Below, in pieces: positions 7,623 to 14,909 of a DNA stretch of 64,000 bases (its first letter is position 1; the number at the start of each line of letters is the position of its first letter). Source of the DNA: JAXLZZ01 sp046350675 (GTDB taxonomy: Bacteria; Patescibacteriota; Saccharimonadia; Saccharimonadales; UBA4665); contig JAXLZZ010000006.1 in the NCBI GenBank assembly GCA_046350675.1, forward strand, positions 1 through 64,000. Direction: 5' to 3'. Below the pieces are notes generated by a model, which made no database searches, had not been told where the DNA came from, and saw only the letters and a list, made by a program, of their open reading frames with translations. Made by a program: the position numbers and the translations under genes.

Positions 7623-8252
7623 TTAGTTGCCTGAAGTGGTGGTAGAGTTATTGCTGTTACTGCTACCTGCGCTCTGCGCATTGTTACCAGTGTTGGTACC
7701 AGCGCTGCTGCTCTGATCAGAACACTTCTGACCATCTGGGTTCTGCTTCTCAAATGTCTTGACTGCAGTTGCAACCTGACCACTATCCTGGAGGTTCTCC
7801 CAGAAAGTAACTTGATCACGGTTGATCACCATCTTGTCATATGGTTCGTGCAATTCACACCCAAGCTTTACGAGTGACACGCTACTGTTAGCGTTATTGT
7901 TGTTGCCACTTTGCGCAGTTTGTAGGTAGTAAATGTTAGTCAATACAATGTATTGATTGTTCATTGATGTAACGTTACCGAAGTATACCTGACCAGTATT
8001 CAAGAATACCGCCTGCAACTTACTGCTATCTACATAACTAGACTCTTTTTTGCCTGGCGCATTAACTGCGAAGACAATAACGGCGATCAATAAGATTGCC
8101 ATGAGTACTGTACCAATAAGTACAGCTAGCTTATTTAATTTGCTGCCACCACGGGCTTTACCTTTTTTGCCACCGCCGGCTGCGCCAGCCGCAGCTGTGT
8201 GCGTGCTTGGTGCCGCTGCTTGCGGTTGCGTATTGCGGTTCGAAAATTCCAT
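7623..8252 (-). CDS. Hypothetical single-pass membrane protein with low-complexity termini
   Basis: 209 residues. The N-terminal ~45 are Ala/Gly/Lys-rich and probably cytoplasmic, followed by one membrane segment (LAVLIGTVLMAILLIAVIVFAV). The outside part contains AVFLNTGQVYFGNVTSMNNQYIVLTNIYYLQ, a small beta-rich unit that recurs in CPR proteins of unknown role, and ends in a Ser/Asn/Thr-rich tail. Cysteines in the outer domain may form a disulfide. ATG 8252 is preferred over 8312 because GGTGGAG lies upstream of it. The gene has its own terminator. Confidence 0.65.
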   Translation of the reverse strand: MEFSNRNTQPQAAAPSTHTAAAGAAGGGKKGKARGGSKLNKLAVLIGTVLMAILLIAVIVFAVNAPGKKESSYVDSSKLQAVFLNTGQVYFGNVTSMNNQYIVLTNIYYLQTAQSGNNNNANSSVSLVKLGCELHEPYDKMVINRDQVTFWENLQDSGQVATAVKTFEKQNPDGQKCSDQSSSAGTNTGNNAQSAGSSNSNNSTTTSGN

Positions 8253-8428
8253 AGGTTTTCTTACTCCACCTTTTATTACTTTTATGGTTACTGACACAGT
8301 GTAATACAGCATAAGCGACTACGCAAGGAAAAAGCTTGTGATTATTACACAGGGGTAGAGAACTATCCACAGCCTATAGATAAGCACAAGGGGTAAATAC
8401 AAATAAGTACGTTATCTGATGAAAGGGG

Positions 8429-8458
8429 TTGACAAGTAAAAACCCATAAGCGTATGTT
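8429..8458 (+). promoter_or_regulatory. Promoter of the 65-residue protein gene
   Basis: TTGACA (8429-8434), an 18-base spacer and TATGTT (8453-8458), then a ~35-base 5' UTR ending in a GAGAGGGAGA Shine-Dalgarno before ATG 8499. Confidence 0.6.
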
Positions 8459-8498
8459 AGGGGTACACTAATAATGGTAAGAGAGAGGGAGACTCAAT

Positions 8499-8696
8499 AT
8501 GGGTTACAAGCACACAAACTCCAAAGGTGTAACATACTACCTTAACTCAAAGGCAGTTGTACTGCGCGGTGGTAAAGAACAAACTATCTATTACTTCAGC
8601 AAGGACGAGCGTCCTGAGGCTACTGACCTACCAAGTGGCATGGAAGTAAACGAAAATCCTCGCAACGGTTTCCTAACCGTAAAGCGCACTAAATAA
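8499..8696 (+). CDS. Small basic hypothetical protein (65 aa)
   Basis: A compact protein of unknown function with alternating beta-type segments (GVTYYLNSKAVVLRGG, QTIYYFSKDE) and a basic tail (FLTVKRTK). The canonical promoter, strong Shine-Dalgarno and dedicated terminator make this a complete single-gene unit that is probably well expressed. The style recalls short conserved proteins I associate with Saccharibacteria, but no named family was recognised. Confidence 0.75.
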   Translation: MGYKHTNSKGVTYYLNSKAVVLRGGKEQTIYYFSKDERPEATDLPSGMEVNENPRNGFLTVKRTK

Positions 8697-8717
8697 GTTA
8701 CTTATTTAGTAGGATTG

Positions 8718-8746
8718 CCGGCTCCAGCAATGGAGCCGGTTTTTTA
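8718..8746 (+). terminator. Intrinsic terminator
   Basis: Perfect 9-bp stem CCGGCTCCA/TGGAGCCGG, GCAA loop, followed by T6. Confidence 0.85.
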
Positions 8747-8769
8747 TTGTGTGTAAACGAGCAGTATTA

Positions 8770-8798
8770 TTGAAAATCTTGACAAAATGTGATATAAT
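8770..8798 (+). promoter_or_regulatory. Near-consensus promoter of the 325-residue orphan gene
   Basis: TTGAAA (8770-8775), 17-base spacer, TATAAT (8793-8798). The start codon is 11 bases after the -10 box, so the predicted leader is only about 4 bases. Confidence 0.65.
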
Positions 8799-8808
8799 GT
8801 AAGTAACT

Positions 8809-9786
8809 ATGGGATCAGCAGAAGCTATCAACGAAGATCAAGGTGTTTTACAGCCTCAAGGCGCGGTGGCAGATAAGCTGTATGTCAATAATGGCGTTGT
8901 GAGGGTTGAGGACTTGGATTGGCCAAACTTCGATCCAGAGCGCCCCGTAACCATGGAGGAGTATCTTCATGATATAGGTGCGCGTATGGCTGAAGACCCC
9001 AGAGAAAGTCTTGTTACTGACGGACCTCTTCATTTGTACGGTAGAGATTTTGAAAAGGCCAGCGTTGATGAGCTCACCAGAGGGCTCTACTTCCCACCGC
9101 GACTAAGGGGCGAGCGACCAAGAAAGATGGTCATCGATGTTACAGGCAGGGCCACTCTCGACCAGAGAAAGTACCCTGGTGTCAAGAGAGAGCCTGAAAG
9201 AGTGGCAGTGTCCGAGCGAATTGACAGACGTATTGTTGGAAGCGCTGCTCATTTTATTGATCGTATCGCAGCAACTACCGAAGGTGCAAATCTTGACAAC
9301 TCAAATGTTGAGGATCGAGTGAATCTTGGCGCAGAATCAGTGTTCTACGGGCTTTCAGAGAGACAATTGATACTCGAAGCGCTCGACCGAGAACTACTCA
9401 ATCAACGTCATCGACTTGTTGCAGTAAAAAGGAGCGTGAACGAGGGTATCAACGATAAAAAACGAATTAAGAATCTAGAAGAATTTCGACTTCCTGCAAC
9501 ACAAGCTATACAAGAAATGGTTCGTGTATCTTGCCGGGTTAAAGGCTACGGCACAAATGACACACAGAACACCTTAAACGCGGTTGCTTCCAATATGCAT
9601 CGATCGGGTAAGAGTTTACCGGGTATGGTTACAATGTACACTCGGCTCGCCATTGGCTACAACGATGCTGTAAGAGGGAAGATTAACCAGTCTCTCAACG
9701 GTATTACAGAAGAACTTTGCCATTACGCGCCCCTGTTGATGGACAATATTGATCGCGTCTACGTAGACGATCCCAAGAAAACATAA
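8809..9786 (+). CDS. Hypothetical protein (325 aa)
   Basis: A soluble protein of unknown family, with no signal peptide or membrane segment. The N-terminal 130 residues are mixed (EDLDWPNFDPERPVTMEEYL), with an Arg/Pro-rich patch at about 100-112. The C-terminal 190 residues look helical and basic (QLILEALDRELLNQRHRLVAVKRSVNEG...). It is the first of three consecutive orphan genes, each with its own TATAAT promoter; no catalytic motif is visible. Confidence 0.65.
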   Translation: MGSAEAINEDQGVLQPQGAVADKLYVNNGVVRVEDLDWPNFDPERPVTMEEYLHDIGARMAEDPRESLVTDGPLHLYGRDFEKASVDELTRGLYFPPRLRGERPRKMVIDVTGRATLDQRKYPGVKREPERVAVSERIDRRIVGSAAHFIDRIAATTEGANLDNSNVEDRVNLGAESVFYGLSERQLILEALDRELLNQRHRLVAVKRSVNEGINDKKRIKNLEEFRLPATQAIQEMVRVSCRVKGYGTNDTQNTLNAVASNMHRSGKSLPGMVTMYTRLAIGYNDAVRGKINQSLNGITEELCHYAPLLMDNIDRVYVDDPKKT

Positions 9787-9792
9787 GCAGTA

Positions 9793-9821
9793 TTGCATTA
9801 TTTGCATAAGCGTGATATAAT
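9793..9821 (+). promoter_or_regulatory. Leaderless promoter of the 191-residue orphan gene
   Basis: TTGCAT (9793-9798), 17-base spacer, TATAAT (9816-9821), then 7 bases to ATG 9829. Confidence 0.65.
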
Positions 9822-9828
9822 ACATATC

Positions 9829-10404
9829 ATGGCTAGAAAATCACGCGAAGCCAGAATTCACCCAGACCAAATGCATTTTCCAGAAGATTTGGGCCAGACT
9901 GCTGTTGCCCCAGTAGCTGAGCTCAAACAAAATCCTGATGGCATAGCTGAATCCGATCCCTTTCGACAGCAAAAATACTTTATCAAAGCATTAGAAGAGT
10001 TTGCCAGAGCAGGTCGACTCCGAAGACAGACTGACGCTATGGACAAGAGGCTTGAAGCGATAGGCGAGTACAACAATGTTCGCTCCAGAACAGGATGGGA
10101 TATTGCCGAAGAAAGCCAAGCAGTTAAAGACGACCGAAGTAAAAATGAGCCGATTGTACTTGCTAAATATTACTACGGCAAGGCACTCAACATGGACGTG
10201 GAGCTTAGCAGGGACGAGCACACTGGTAGGTTGAGTCTTACGTGGGGCGGTAGCCCAGAACCGGGCATGGAATTTGTCACGTACTTTGCGGGCCAAAGCA
10301 CTCAATATGGTGAGAGCAACCCTTTAGGCGTCGAGAATTGCGAACAAGATATCCAGAATATTCAAACAGAGATACAAGAAGCTACAGCAAAAGAAGCAGC
10401 CTAA
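9829..10404 (+). CDS. Hypothetical protein (191 aa)
   Basis: A charged, soluble protein of unknown family. Residues 45-80 are predicted helical (QQKYFIKALEEFARAGRLRR). The middle has VLAKYYYGKALNMDVELSRDE, and the C-terminus is another acidic helix (NCEQDIQNIQTEIQEATAKE). An in-frame ATG at 9793 is rejected because the promoter would lie inside the gene. Second member of the orphan trio. Confidence 0.62.
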   Translation: MARKSREARIHPDQMHFPEDLGQTAVAPVAELKQNPDGIAESDPFRQQKYFIKALEEFARAGRLRRQTDAMDKRLEAIGEYNNVRSRTGWDIAEESQAVKDDRSKNEPIVLAKYYYGKALNMDVELSRDEHTGRLSLTWGGSPEPGMEFVTYFAGQSTQYGESNPLGVENCEQDIQNIQTEIQEATAKEAA

Positions 10405-10482
10405 GTAGGGGATTTTACAGACAGGGCTTATCACTACACCTATGCTGGTAGTGGTTTGAAAGACTGAAAGCTGGAGCACGGG

Positions 10483-10511
10483 TTGAGATTTAATAATAAG
10501 GATGTTATAAT
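10483..10511 (+). promoter_or_regulatory. Promoter of the 79-residue orphan gene
   Basis: TTGAGA (10483-10488), 17-base spacer, TATAAT (10506-10511). ATG 10522 follows after 10 bases, giving a leader of only a few bases. Confidence 0.65.
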
Positions 10512-10521
10512 TAGAACAACA

Positions 10522-10761
10522 ATGCCCGAACAATTAGAAACAACACCACAGATTACACCTGAATCTGTCGCTGAAAAGCGCGCTTCGGTCGCCGAGCACC
10601 TAATCGGTCAGCCCCTCGGAACTCTTATGGACAGAGTTATAGAACGGCACGAAGAACAAGTCGATCGGCACATTCCAAAAGGAGCTGTTAGCGCGGTGAT
10701 ACGTGCTATGCATGGCATACCAGATGGCGGCAGGCGCCGTGTCCCTGGCTCTGAAAGATAA
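10522..10761 (+). CDS. Small hypothetical protein (79 aa)
   Basis: A helical, charged protein without recognised family (EHLIGQPLGTLMDRVIERHEE, then HIPKGAVSAVIRAMHG) and an Arg-rich C-terminus (GGRRRVPGSER). The frame is open from ATG 10483, but that codon overlaps the -35 element, so MPEQLETT at 10522 is taken as the start. Third member of the orphan trio. Confidence 0.55.
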   Translation: MPEQLETTPQITPESVAEKRASVAEHLIGQPLGTLMDRVIERHEEQVDRHIPKGAVSAVIRAMHGIPDGGRRRVPGSER

Positions 10762-10768
10762 TCTCCTC

Positions 10769-10935
10769 TATAATTATTGATAATGAGTGTATTTGATGGC
10801 TTTAGGAGCTCACCCCATGCTCCTCGCCCAGCTTCGACTATTTCTAGCGGCACTGTGGCCGTGTTTTTTTCGTCAACATACTCCAAGGTATGTTTCCTCT
10901 CAAGAACATGGCCACAGCACTCACTAGAAACAATC
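10769..10935 (+). ncRNA. Candidate structured RNA or dus leader
   Basis: A TATAAT at 10769-10774 has no ATG-led gene directly after it. The downstream ~150 bases hold nested complementarity: AGGAGC/GCTCCT (10804-10824), long arms TTTCTAG..ACTGTGGCC.TGTT (10841-10865) and AACATGGCCACAG..CTAGAAA (10905-10930), an inner hairpin ACATAC-TCCAAG-GTATGT (10876-10893), and TGAGTG (10784-10789) complementary to CACTCA (10918-10923) inside the long stem. There is a T7 run at 10864-10870. This could be an independent small RNA or an attenuator-like leader for dus. It matches no RNA family I can name. Confidence 0.35.
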
Positions 10936-10960
10936 TCACTTAACAGACGCGGAGCATAAG

Positions 10961-11929
10961 TTGAACTCCACGAGGCCTTTTTTTGTGTTAGCGCCCCTGG
11001 ACGATGTGACTGATACGGTGTTTCGTCGGGTGATTGTTGACTGTGCCGCGCCAGATATTTTCTTTACTGAGTTTGTAAATGTCGATGGGCTGCAGAGTCC
11101 TGGCCGACCAAAACTACTCAAGAAATTACGATTTACTGAGACTGAGCAGCCACTGATTGCACAGATTTGGGGTAAAAACCCAGAAAATTTCCGCAAAACT
11201 GCCGAGCAGATTGCCGATGGCACTTTTGCTCGTGAGCTTGGATTGCCGGAAGGCGTAAATTTCGCCGGTGTAGATCTGAATATGGGTTGCCCTGACAAAG
11301 CAGTCGTTAAAAACGGCTGTTGCAGCGCACTTATCAACAACAGGGAGCTCGCGAAGGAAATTATTGATGCCACCAAAACTGGATTGAATGGTCGATTGCC
11401 CTTAAGCGTAAAAACGCGCATTGGTTTTAGTGATGTTGACCTGACCTGGATTGAATTCTTATTAGAACAGAAACTTACCATGCTAACTGTTCATGGGCGC
11501 ACTCGTAAGGAAATGAGCAAAGTACCTGCGCACTGGGACATCATTGGTCAGTGTAAAGAGCTGCGCGATAACATAGCACCCGACACACTGATTGTTGGTA
11601 ATGGCGACGTTCGTGACCGTCGACACGCTGAGGAGCTTGCTGAGCAATACGGTCTGGACGGTATCATGATTGGTCGCGGCATCTTCACCGACCCGTATGC
11701 GTTTGCCAAGGACAGTCCTTGGAATTCAATGAAGCCAGAGGAGCGAATTGCCTTGTATCGAAAGCAAGTCGAACTATTTGCCGAGACCTGGCAAAACCGG
11801 GAAAGACCAATTCACACCCTCAACAAATTCTGCAAGATCTATATCAATCACTTCGATGGCGCCAAAGAGCTGCGCGAAAAACTCATGCAAGCCCAGAGCA
11901 CCGACGAGTTGCTCGAAATGCTCAGCTAA
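10961..11929 (+). CDS. dus: tRNA-dihydrouridine synthase
   Basis: 322 residues, usual length for bacterial Dus, an FMN and NADPH-dependent enzyme that reduces uridines in the tRNA D-loop. Seen here: PFFVLAPLDDVTDTVFRRV at the N-terminus, the active-site cysteine region GVDLNMGCPDKAVVKNGCCSAL, the FMN-phosphate contact VKTRIGFSD, TVHGRTRKEM, VGNGDV and GIMIGRGIF. The only in-frame start after the upstream stop is TTG 10961, supported by GGAG six bases before it. The first codons include a T7 run. Upstream lies a structured leader. Confidence 0.93.
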   Translation: MNSTRPFFVLAPLDDVTDTVFRRVIVDCAAPDIFFTEFVNVDGLQSPGRPKLLKKLRFTETEQPLIAQIWGKNPENFRKTAEQIADGTFARELGLPEGVNFAGVDLNMGCPDKAVVKNGCCSALINNRELAKEIIDATKTGLNGRLPLSVKTRIGFSDVDLTWIEFLLEQKLTMLTVHGRTRKEMSKVPAHWDIIGQCKELRDNIAPDTLIVGNGDVRDRRHAEELAEQYGLDGIMIGRGIFTDPYAFAKDSPWNSMKPEERIALYRKQVELFAETWQNRERPIHTLNKFCKIYINHFDGAKELREKLMQAQSTDELLEMLS

Positions 11930-11931
11930 AT

Positions 11932-12300
11932 CTAAAGCTCAGGTCTTTCAATTGAGATGTCATCGGGTGGATTAACACCTGAAAAGCCACTATGCTCGAG
12001 AATAGTAGGAAGGATTTGAGCGCATACCGTCTCGTTCACATGCGAGAGGGTAGGGTGGCCAGTTATCTGAATTTCCGGTTGGGTTGTGCTTTCGGGATCT
12101 CCCACTACCGCGATGTGTCCGACGGTTTTGCCCATATTCGGTTCAGCAATCGCATAGTTATCGTGTTTGTCGTCTACGAGTGGGTGATTATCGGGTGCGG
12201 TAGCCTCGTGTATTACTAATTCTGTGACTTGTGGGGCGCCTGCACGAATGCGATCTATAGGAGCACCATGTTTAATGGCATCAAAAGCTTCTGAACCCAT
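11932..12300 (-). CDS. Hypothetical protein (122 aa)
   Basis: A soluble His/Pro-containing protein of unknown family, convergent with dus (2-base gap). No membrane segment or known motif is seen. GGAAAGGAAATAATCACCTCAC precedes the ATG, so a Shine-Dalgarno is present but slightly distant. A hairpin ACTGTT-CATT-AACAGT (12339-12354) lies about 40 bases upstream and could be an operator. Function unknown. Confidence 0.55.
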   Translation of the reverse strand: MGSEAFDAIKHGAPIDRIRAGAPQVTELVIHEATAPDNHPLVDDKHDNYAIAEPNMGKTVGHIAVVGDPESTTQPEIQITGHPTLSHVNETVCAQILPTILEHSGFSGVNPPDDISIERPEL

Positions 12301-12550
12301 GTGAGGTGATTATTTCCTTTCCAATCTTTATGTTAATAACTGTTCATTAACAGTGTACAAATCGTTGTGCAGAATGTAAAGGCAACCTACAAAACAACAA
12401 CAAAAACTCAGCCAGCTTTAAGTTTTGAGCAGGACTCGAGTATTAATATGCTCGCTCAAAATGCCTTTTTCGCTCGGCCAAGCAAGGAAAACCCCAACAG
12501 CTACAGGCTATTGTCGCCTATCGGTTCGAATCTGGCCGCCCAAACCAAAA

Positions 12551-12573
12551 CAAAAACCCGACATAAAGTCGGG
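12551..12573 (-). terminator. Intrinsic terminator of tRNA-fMet
   Basis: CCCGAC-ATAAA-GTCGGG stem followed on the minus strand by TTTTT. It sits directly downstream of the tRNA. The 250 bases between it and 12300 hold no gene that I can support. Confidence 0.75.
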
Positions 12574-12582
12574 CATCTGTTT

Positions 12583-12657
12583 TGGTTGCGGGGGCAGGAC
12601 TCGAACCTGCGACCTCGTGGTTATGAGCCACGCGAGCTGCCGCTGCTCCACCCCGCA
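12583..12657 (-). tRNA. tRNA-fMet (CAT), initiator
   Basis: 75 bases with encoded CCA. Acceptor TGCGGGG/CCCCGCA, D-arm GAGC/GCTC, anticodon arm CGTGG-CTCATAA-CCACG, T-arm GCAGG-TTCGAGT-CCTGC. The TGGAGCAGC after the acceptor, CTCATAAC loop and CCCCCGCAACCA end closely follow bacterial initiator tRNAs. Position 1:72 is a weak U:A pair instead of the usual C/A mismatch. Followed by its own terminator. Confidence 0.88.
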
Positions 12658-12717
12658 CGTCGTCTAAAGGGTTGTTTAGAGCTTGATTATGGTACCAAAC
12701 AGAGGTAGCTTTGTCAA

Positions 12718-13161
12718 TCAGTCGTTACTGCGATTTAAGAAAAAATTCATCCACGCATTGAAGTTGCGTTGGTATGTAGGCTGCTTATCGGCTGCTGTTT
12801 CGACTTTGTCTGAAGGTAGATCTATCGTATACGCCATGGCTACAGTAGGAGGCACAACTACCTCTTTTTCGCCACGCGCAGCCAAACCAAAATTTTGGCG
12901 CGCCGATAACTCTAGATACTGGTTGCTGTTTAGATAATTGTTCTGCAGCGCTAAGTTCTGATTCTTTAACTTCTGTACCTGATTTTGCTGCTTCAGCTCA
13001 GAGATCTGCTTTTGCAATTTGTAGTTGGTTTGGATGCTTTTAATACCGCTCCAACTAATGAGCAACACGATGACCACAAACACAATTTGCCCAGCAAAGC
13101 GCGGATCACCCAGACGCTGCACAAAATCAGAGATAGTTTTTGATACATTTTTGATTTGCAT
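12718..13161 (-). CDS. FtsB/DivIC-like septum formation initiator
   Basis: 147 residues with the classic layout: short cytoplasmic N-terminus, one membrane segment (IVFVVIVLLISWSGIKSI), then a coiled coil (LQKQISELKQQNQVQKLKNQNLA). The region after the coil (LSARQNFGLAARGEKEVVVPP) matches the FtsB/DivIC family. Such proteins bridge FtsL and FtsQ in the divisome and control septal wall synthesis. A TATAAT on the minus strand lies 11 bases before the ATG. The gene is divergent from a tRNA. Confidence 0.85.
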   Translation of the reverse strand: MQIKNVSKTISDFVQRLGDPRFAGQIVFVVIVLLISWSGIKSIQTNYKLQKQISELKQQNQVQKLKNQNLALQNNYLNSNQYLELSARQNFGLAARGEKEVVVPPTVAMAYTIDLPSDKVETAADKQPTYQRNFNAWMNFFLNRSND

Positions 13162-13241
13162 AACCTAGACCTATTATATAACTTCTCGGTGTAATCTGAT
13201 ATACTCTCCTCTGTTAACCTTCGCGAGATTGCGCAGAATAC

Positions 13242-13317
13242 GGGGGCGTAGCTCAGGGGTTAGAGCAGTCGGCTCATAACCGATTGGTCGCAGGTTCAAA
13301 TCCTGCCGCCCCCACCA
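13242..13317 (+). tRNA. tRNA with CAT anticodon (Ile2 or elongator Met)
   Basis: 76 bases with CCA: GGGGGCG/CGCCCCC acceptor, D-arm GCTC/GAGC, anticodon arm GTCGG-CTCATAA-CCGAT, T-arm GCAGG-TTCAAAT-CCTGC. With an initiator at 12583 and another CAT tRNA at 26952, one of the two others should be the lysidine-modified tRNA-Ile2 served by TilS (28361). The GGCTCATAACC and TTGGTCG features favour Ile2 here, but identity needs comparison. Confidence 0.85.
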
Positions 13318-13347
13318 GATAGTAATCAAATATATTGTTTATAACCA

Positions 13348-14034
13348 ATGAAACTATCATTAAGCACAGCACGTCAAAAAAGTCTCCAGCCGCTTATGGT
13401 GATGGTACTTGTAATTTTATTACCAACGTTGCTCTCCAGCCATCTGGGGGCCGTTCCGATCATCGAAAACCTGTTCCCGAGCATTTCAACCGAGTATGCA
13501 CAAAAGCTGCAACTTATTATGGTCGGGCTGCTTATTTGCGTCGGAATTATTGTATGGCGCCTGGGTTCCAGAAAAGCAGTCCTAAAAATAATTTTAGGGT
13601 ACACAATGATCGCTACGTTTATGCTTGCTGCCTCGCTGTTGTTTTTAATTATTAACCTGAACTCGTATGGACCGTCTCAGGCATTGACACTTATGAAGGA
13701 CGGATTAGTGATCTGGTGGATGACTGCTCTCACGTTTTCGCTCTGGTATTGGCTGCTGGATTCTGGTTGGGCAGAGAACATGGGCATGCACGATACCAAA
13801 CGGTCAGATTTTGCGTTTCCGCAGCACATGAATGAGCTTCAGGGCTGGAAAGAGTGGACTCCAAACCACATTGATTATTTATATTTAGGATTCAACACCA
13901 ACACTGCATTCAGCCCAACAGATGTTATGCCGCTCTCTCCAAGAGCAAAAATTCTTATGATGGCTCAGTCTACACTGGCTTTGATTGTGGTTGGCACCGT
14001 TGTGGCACGAGCTCTCAGCATTCTCTTGAGTTGA
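13348..14034 (+). CDS. Multi-pass membrane protein, DUF1345-like
   Basis: 228 residues with about five to six membrane segments. Near the C-terminus the stretch HIDYLYLGFNTNTAFSPTDV followed by PLSPRAKILMMAQ and an ALIVVGTVVARALSIL helix resembles the DUF1345 family and the pore-helix region of small ion channels. Function is unknown; ion conductance is only a guess. A TATAAC-like box lies a few bases before ATG 13348, and no Shine-Dalgarno is seen. Confidence 0.72.
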   Translation: MKLSLSTARQKSLQPLMVMVLVILLPTLLSSHLGAVPIIENLFPSISTEYAQKLQLIMVGLLICVGIIVWRLGSRKAVLKIILGYTMIATFMLAASLLFLIINLNSYGPSQALTLMKDGLVIWWMTALTFSLWYWLLDSGWAENMGMHDTKRSDFAFPQHMNELQGWKEWTPNHIDYLYLGFNTNTAFSPTDVMPLSPRAKILMMAQSTLALIVVGTVVARALSILLS

Positions 14035-14050
14035 TTGATACAATAGAATC

Positions 14051-14842
14051 ATGAAAGCAATCAATGAACTCCTCAATCTACAAAATAAATCAGCTATTGT
14101 GACTGGCGGCGCGAAAGGTATTGGCTACGGAATCGCCTATCGATTAGCAGAAGCGGGTGCAAACGTTTTAATAGCAGACCTAGACGAAACAGAAGCCGAG
14201 AAAGTCGCTCAGAATTTCACAAGTAAGGGTTGGTCGGCGCAAGCCATGAAAGTTGATGTATCTTCCGAGGAGCAAGTACAAACCATGATCAATCAGTGCA
14301 AAGATGGGTTTGGCTCCGTAGATATTCTGGTGAATAACGCTGGGATTTATCCACCGGCACCGGTGGCCCAAATGAGTAGTGAACAATTCGAGAAGGTAAT
14401 GCATGTAAATCTGCGCAGCACCTTTTTGACAACCAAATACGCTGCAGAAATTATGAAAGAGCAATCAAACGGCAATATTATCAATATTACCTCGATCGAT
14501 GCGCTACACCCTTCAATGGTTGGCCTTGCGCATTACGACGCTTCTAAACACGGCATGTGGGGTTTTACAAAGAACTCTGCGCTTGAGCTAGCGCCACACA
14601 ACATTCGCGTGAACGCAATTGCACCGGGCGGAGTGGCTACGCCGGGGGTTGCGGCGATGAGTCAGGGAGCTTCTGCAGAGCAAATGCAGGCTGCAACACA
14701 AGCTATGATGCAAAAGATTCCAATGCATCGTATGGGCGAACCTGATGAGATCGGTACCGTTGCGCTATTTCTCGCTTCCGATATGTCTAGCTACATGACA
14801 GGTGAACAAATCGTCGTCGATGGCGGAGTTCTACTAAGCTAA
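14051..14842 (+). CDS. SDR family oxidoreductase
   Basis: 263 residues, a classical short-chain dehydrogenase/reductase. The NAD(P)-binding motif is TGGAKGIGYGIA (residues ~18-30), with NNAG at about 97 and the catalytic triad Ser (NITSIDALH), Tyr and Lys (YDASKHG). The PGG..TPG loop and C-terminal YMTGEQIVVDGGV are family-typical. It is closest in style to FabG or glucose-1-dehydrogenase types; D33-type acidic residues after beta-2 (IADLDE) suggest NAD preference. Substrate unknown. TACAAT ends 6 bases before the ATG, predicting a leaderless mRNA. Confidence 0.88.
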   Translation: MKAINELLNLQNKSAIVTGGAKGIGYGIAYRLAEAGANVLIADLDETEAEKVAQNFTSKGWSAQAMKVDVSSEEQVQTMINQCKDGFGSVDILVNNAGIYPPAPVAQMSSEQFEKVMHVNLRSTFLTTKYAAEIMKEQSNGNIINITSIDALHPSMVGLAHYDASKHGMWGFTKNSALELAPHNIRVNAIAPGGVATPGVAAMSQGASAEQMQAATQAMMQKIPMHRMGEPDEIGTVALFLASDMSSYMTGEQIVVDGGVLLS

Positions 14843-14869
14843 AACTTATAACATAAGCATTACAGCAAT

Positions 14870-14896
14870 TTGACAAAGCACTTCCGGAGCTATACT
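14870..14896 (+). promoter_or_regulatory. Promoter of the sigma-like operon
   Basis: TTGACA (14870-14875) and TATACT (14891-14896) separated by 15 bases, shorter than the usual 17. ATG 14910 follows 13 bases later with no Shine-Dalgarno. Confidence 0.5.
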
Positions 14897-14909
14897 GTAG
14901 TACACATCA

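Noticed and set aside
8779..8784. TTGACA as -35 box of the gene at 8809
   Set aside because: Only 8 bases from the TATAAT; the TTGAAA at 8770-8775 has the correct 17-base spacing.
12367..12708. ORFs across 12367-12708 on the plus strand
   Set aside because: They run antisense through tRNA-fMet and its terminator and show no protein-like features.
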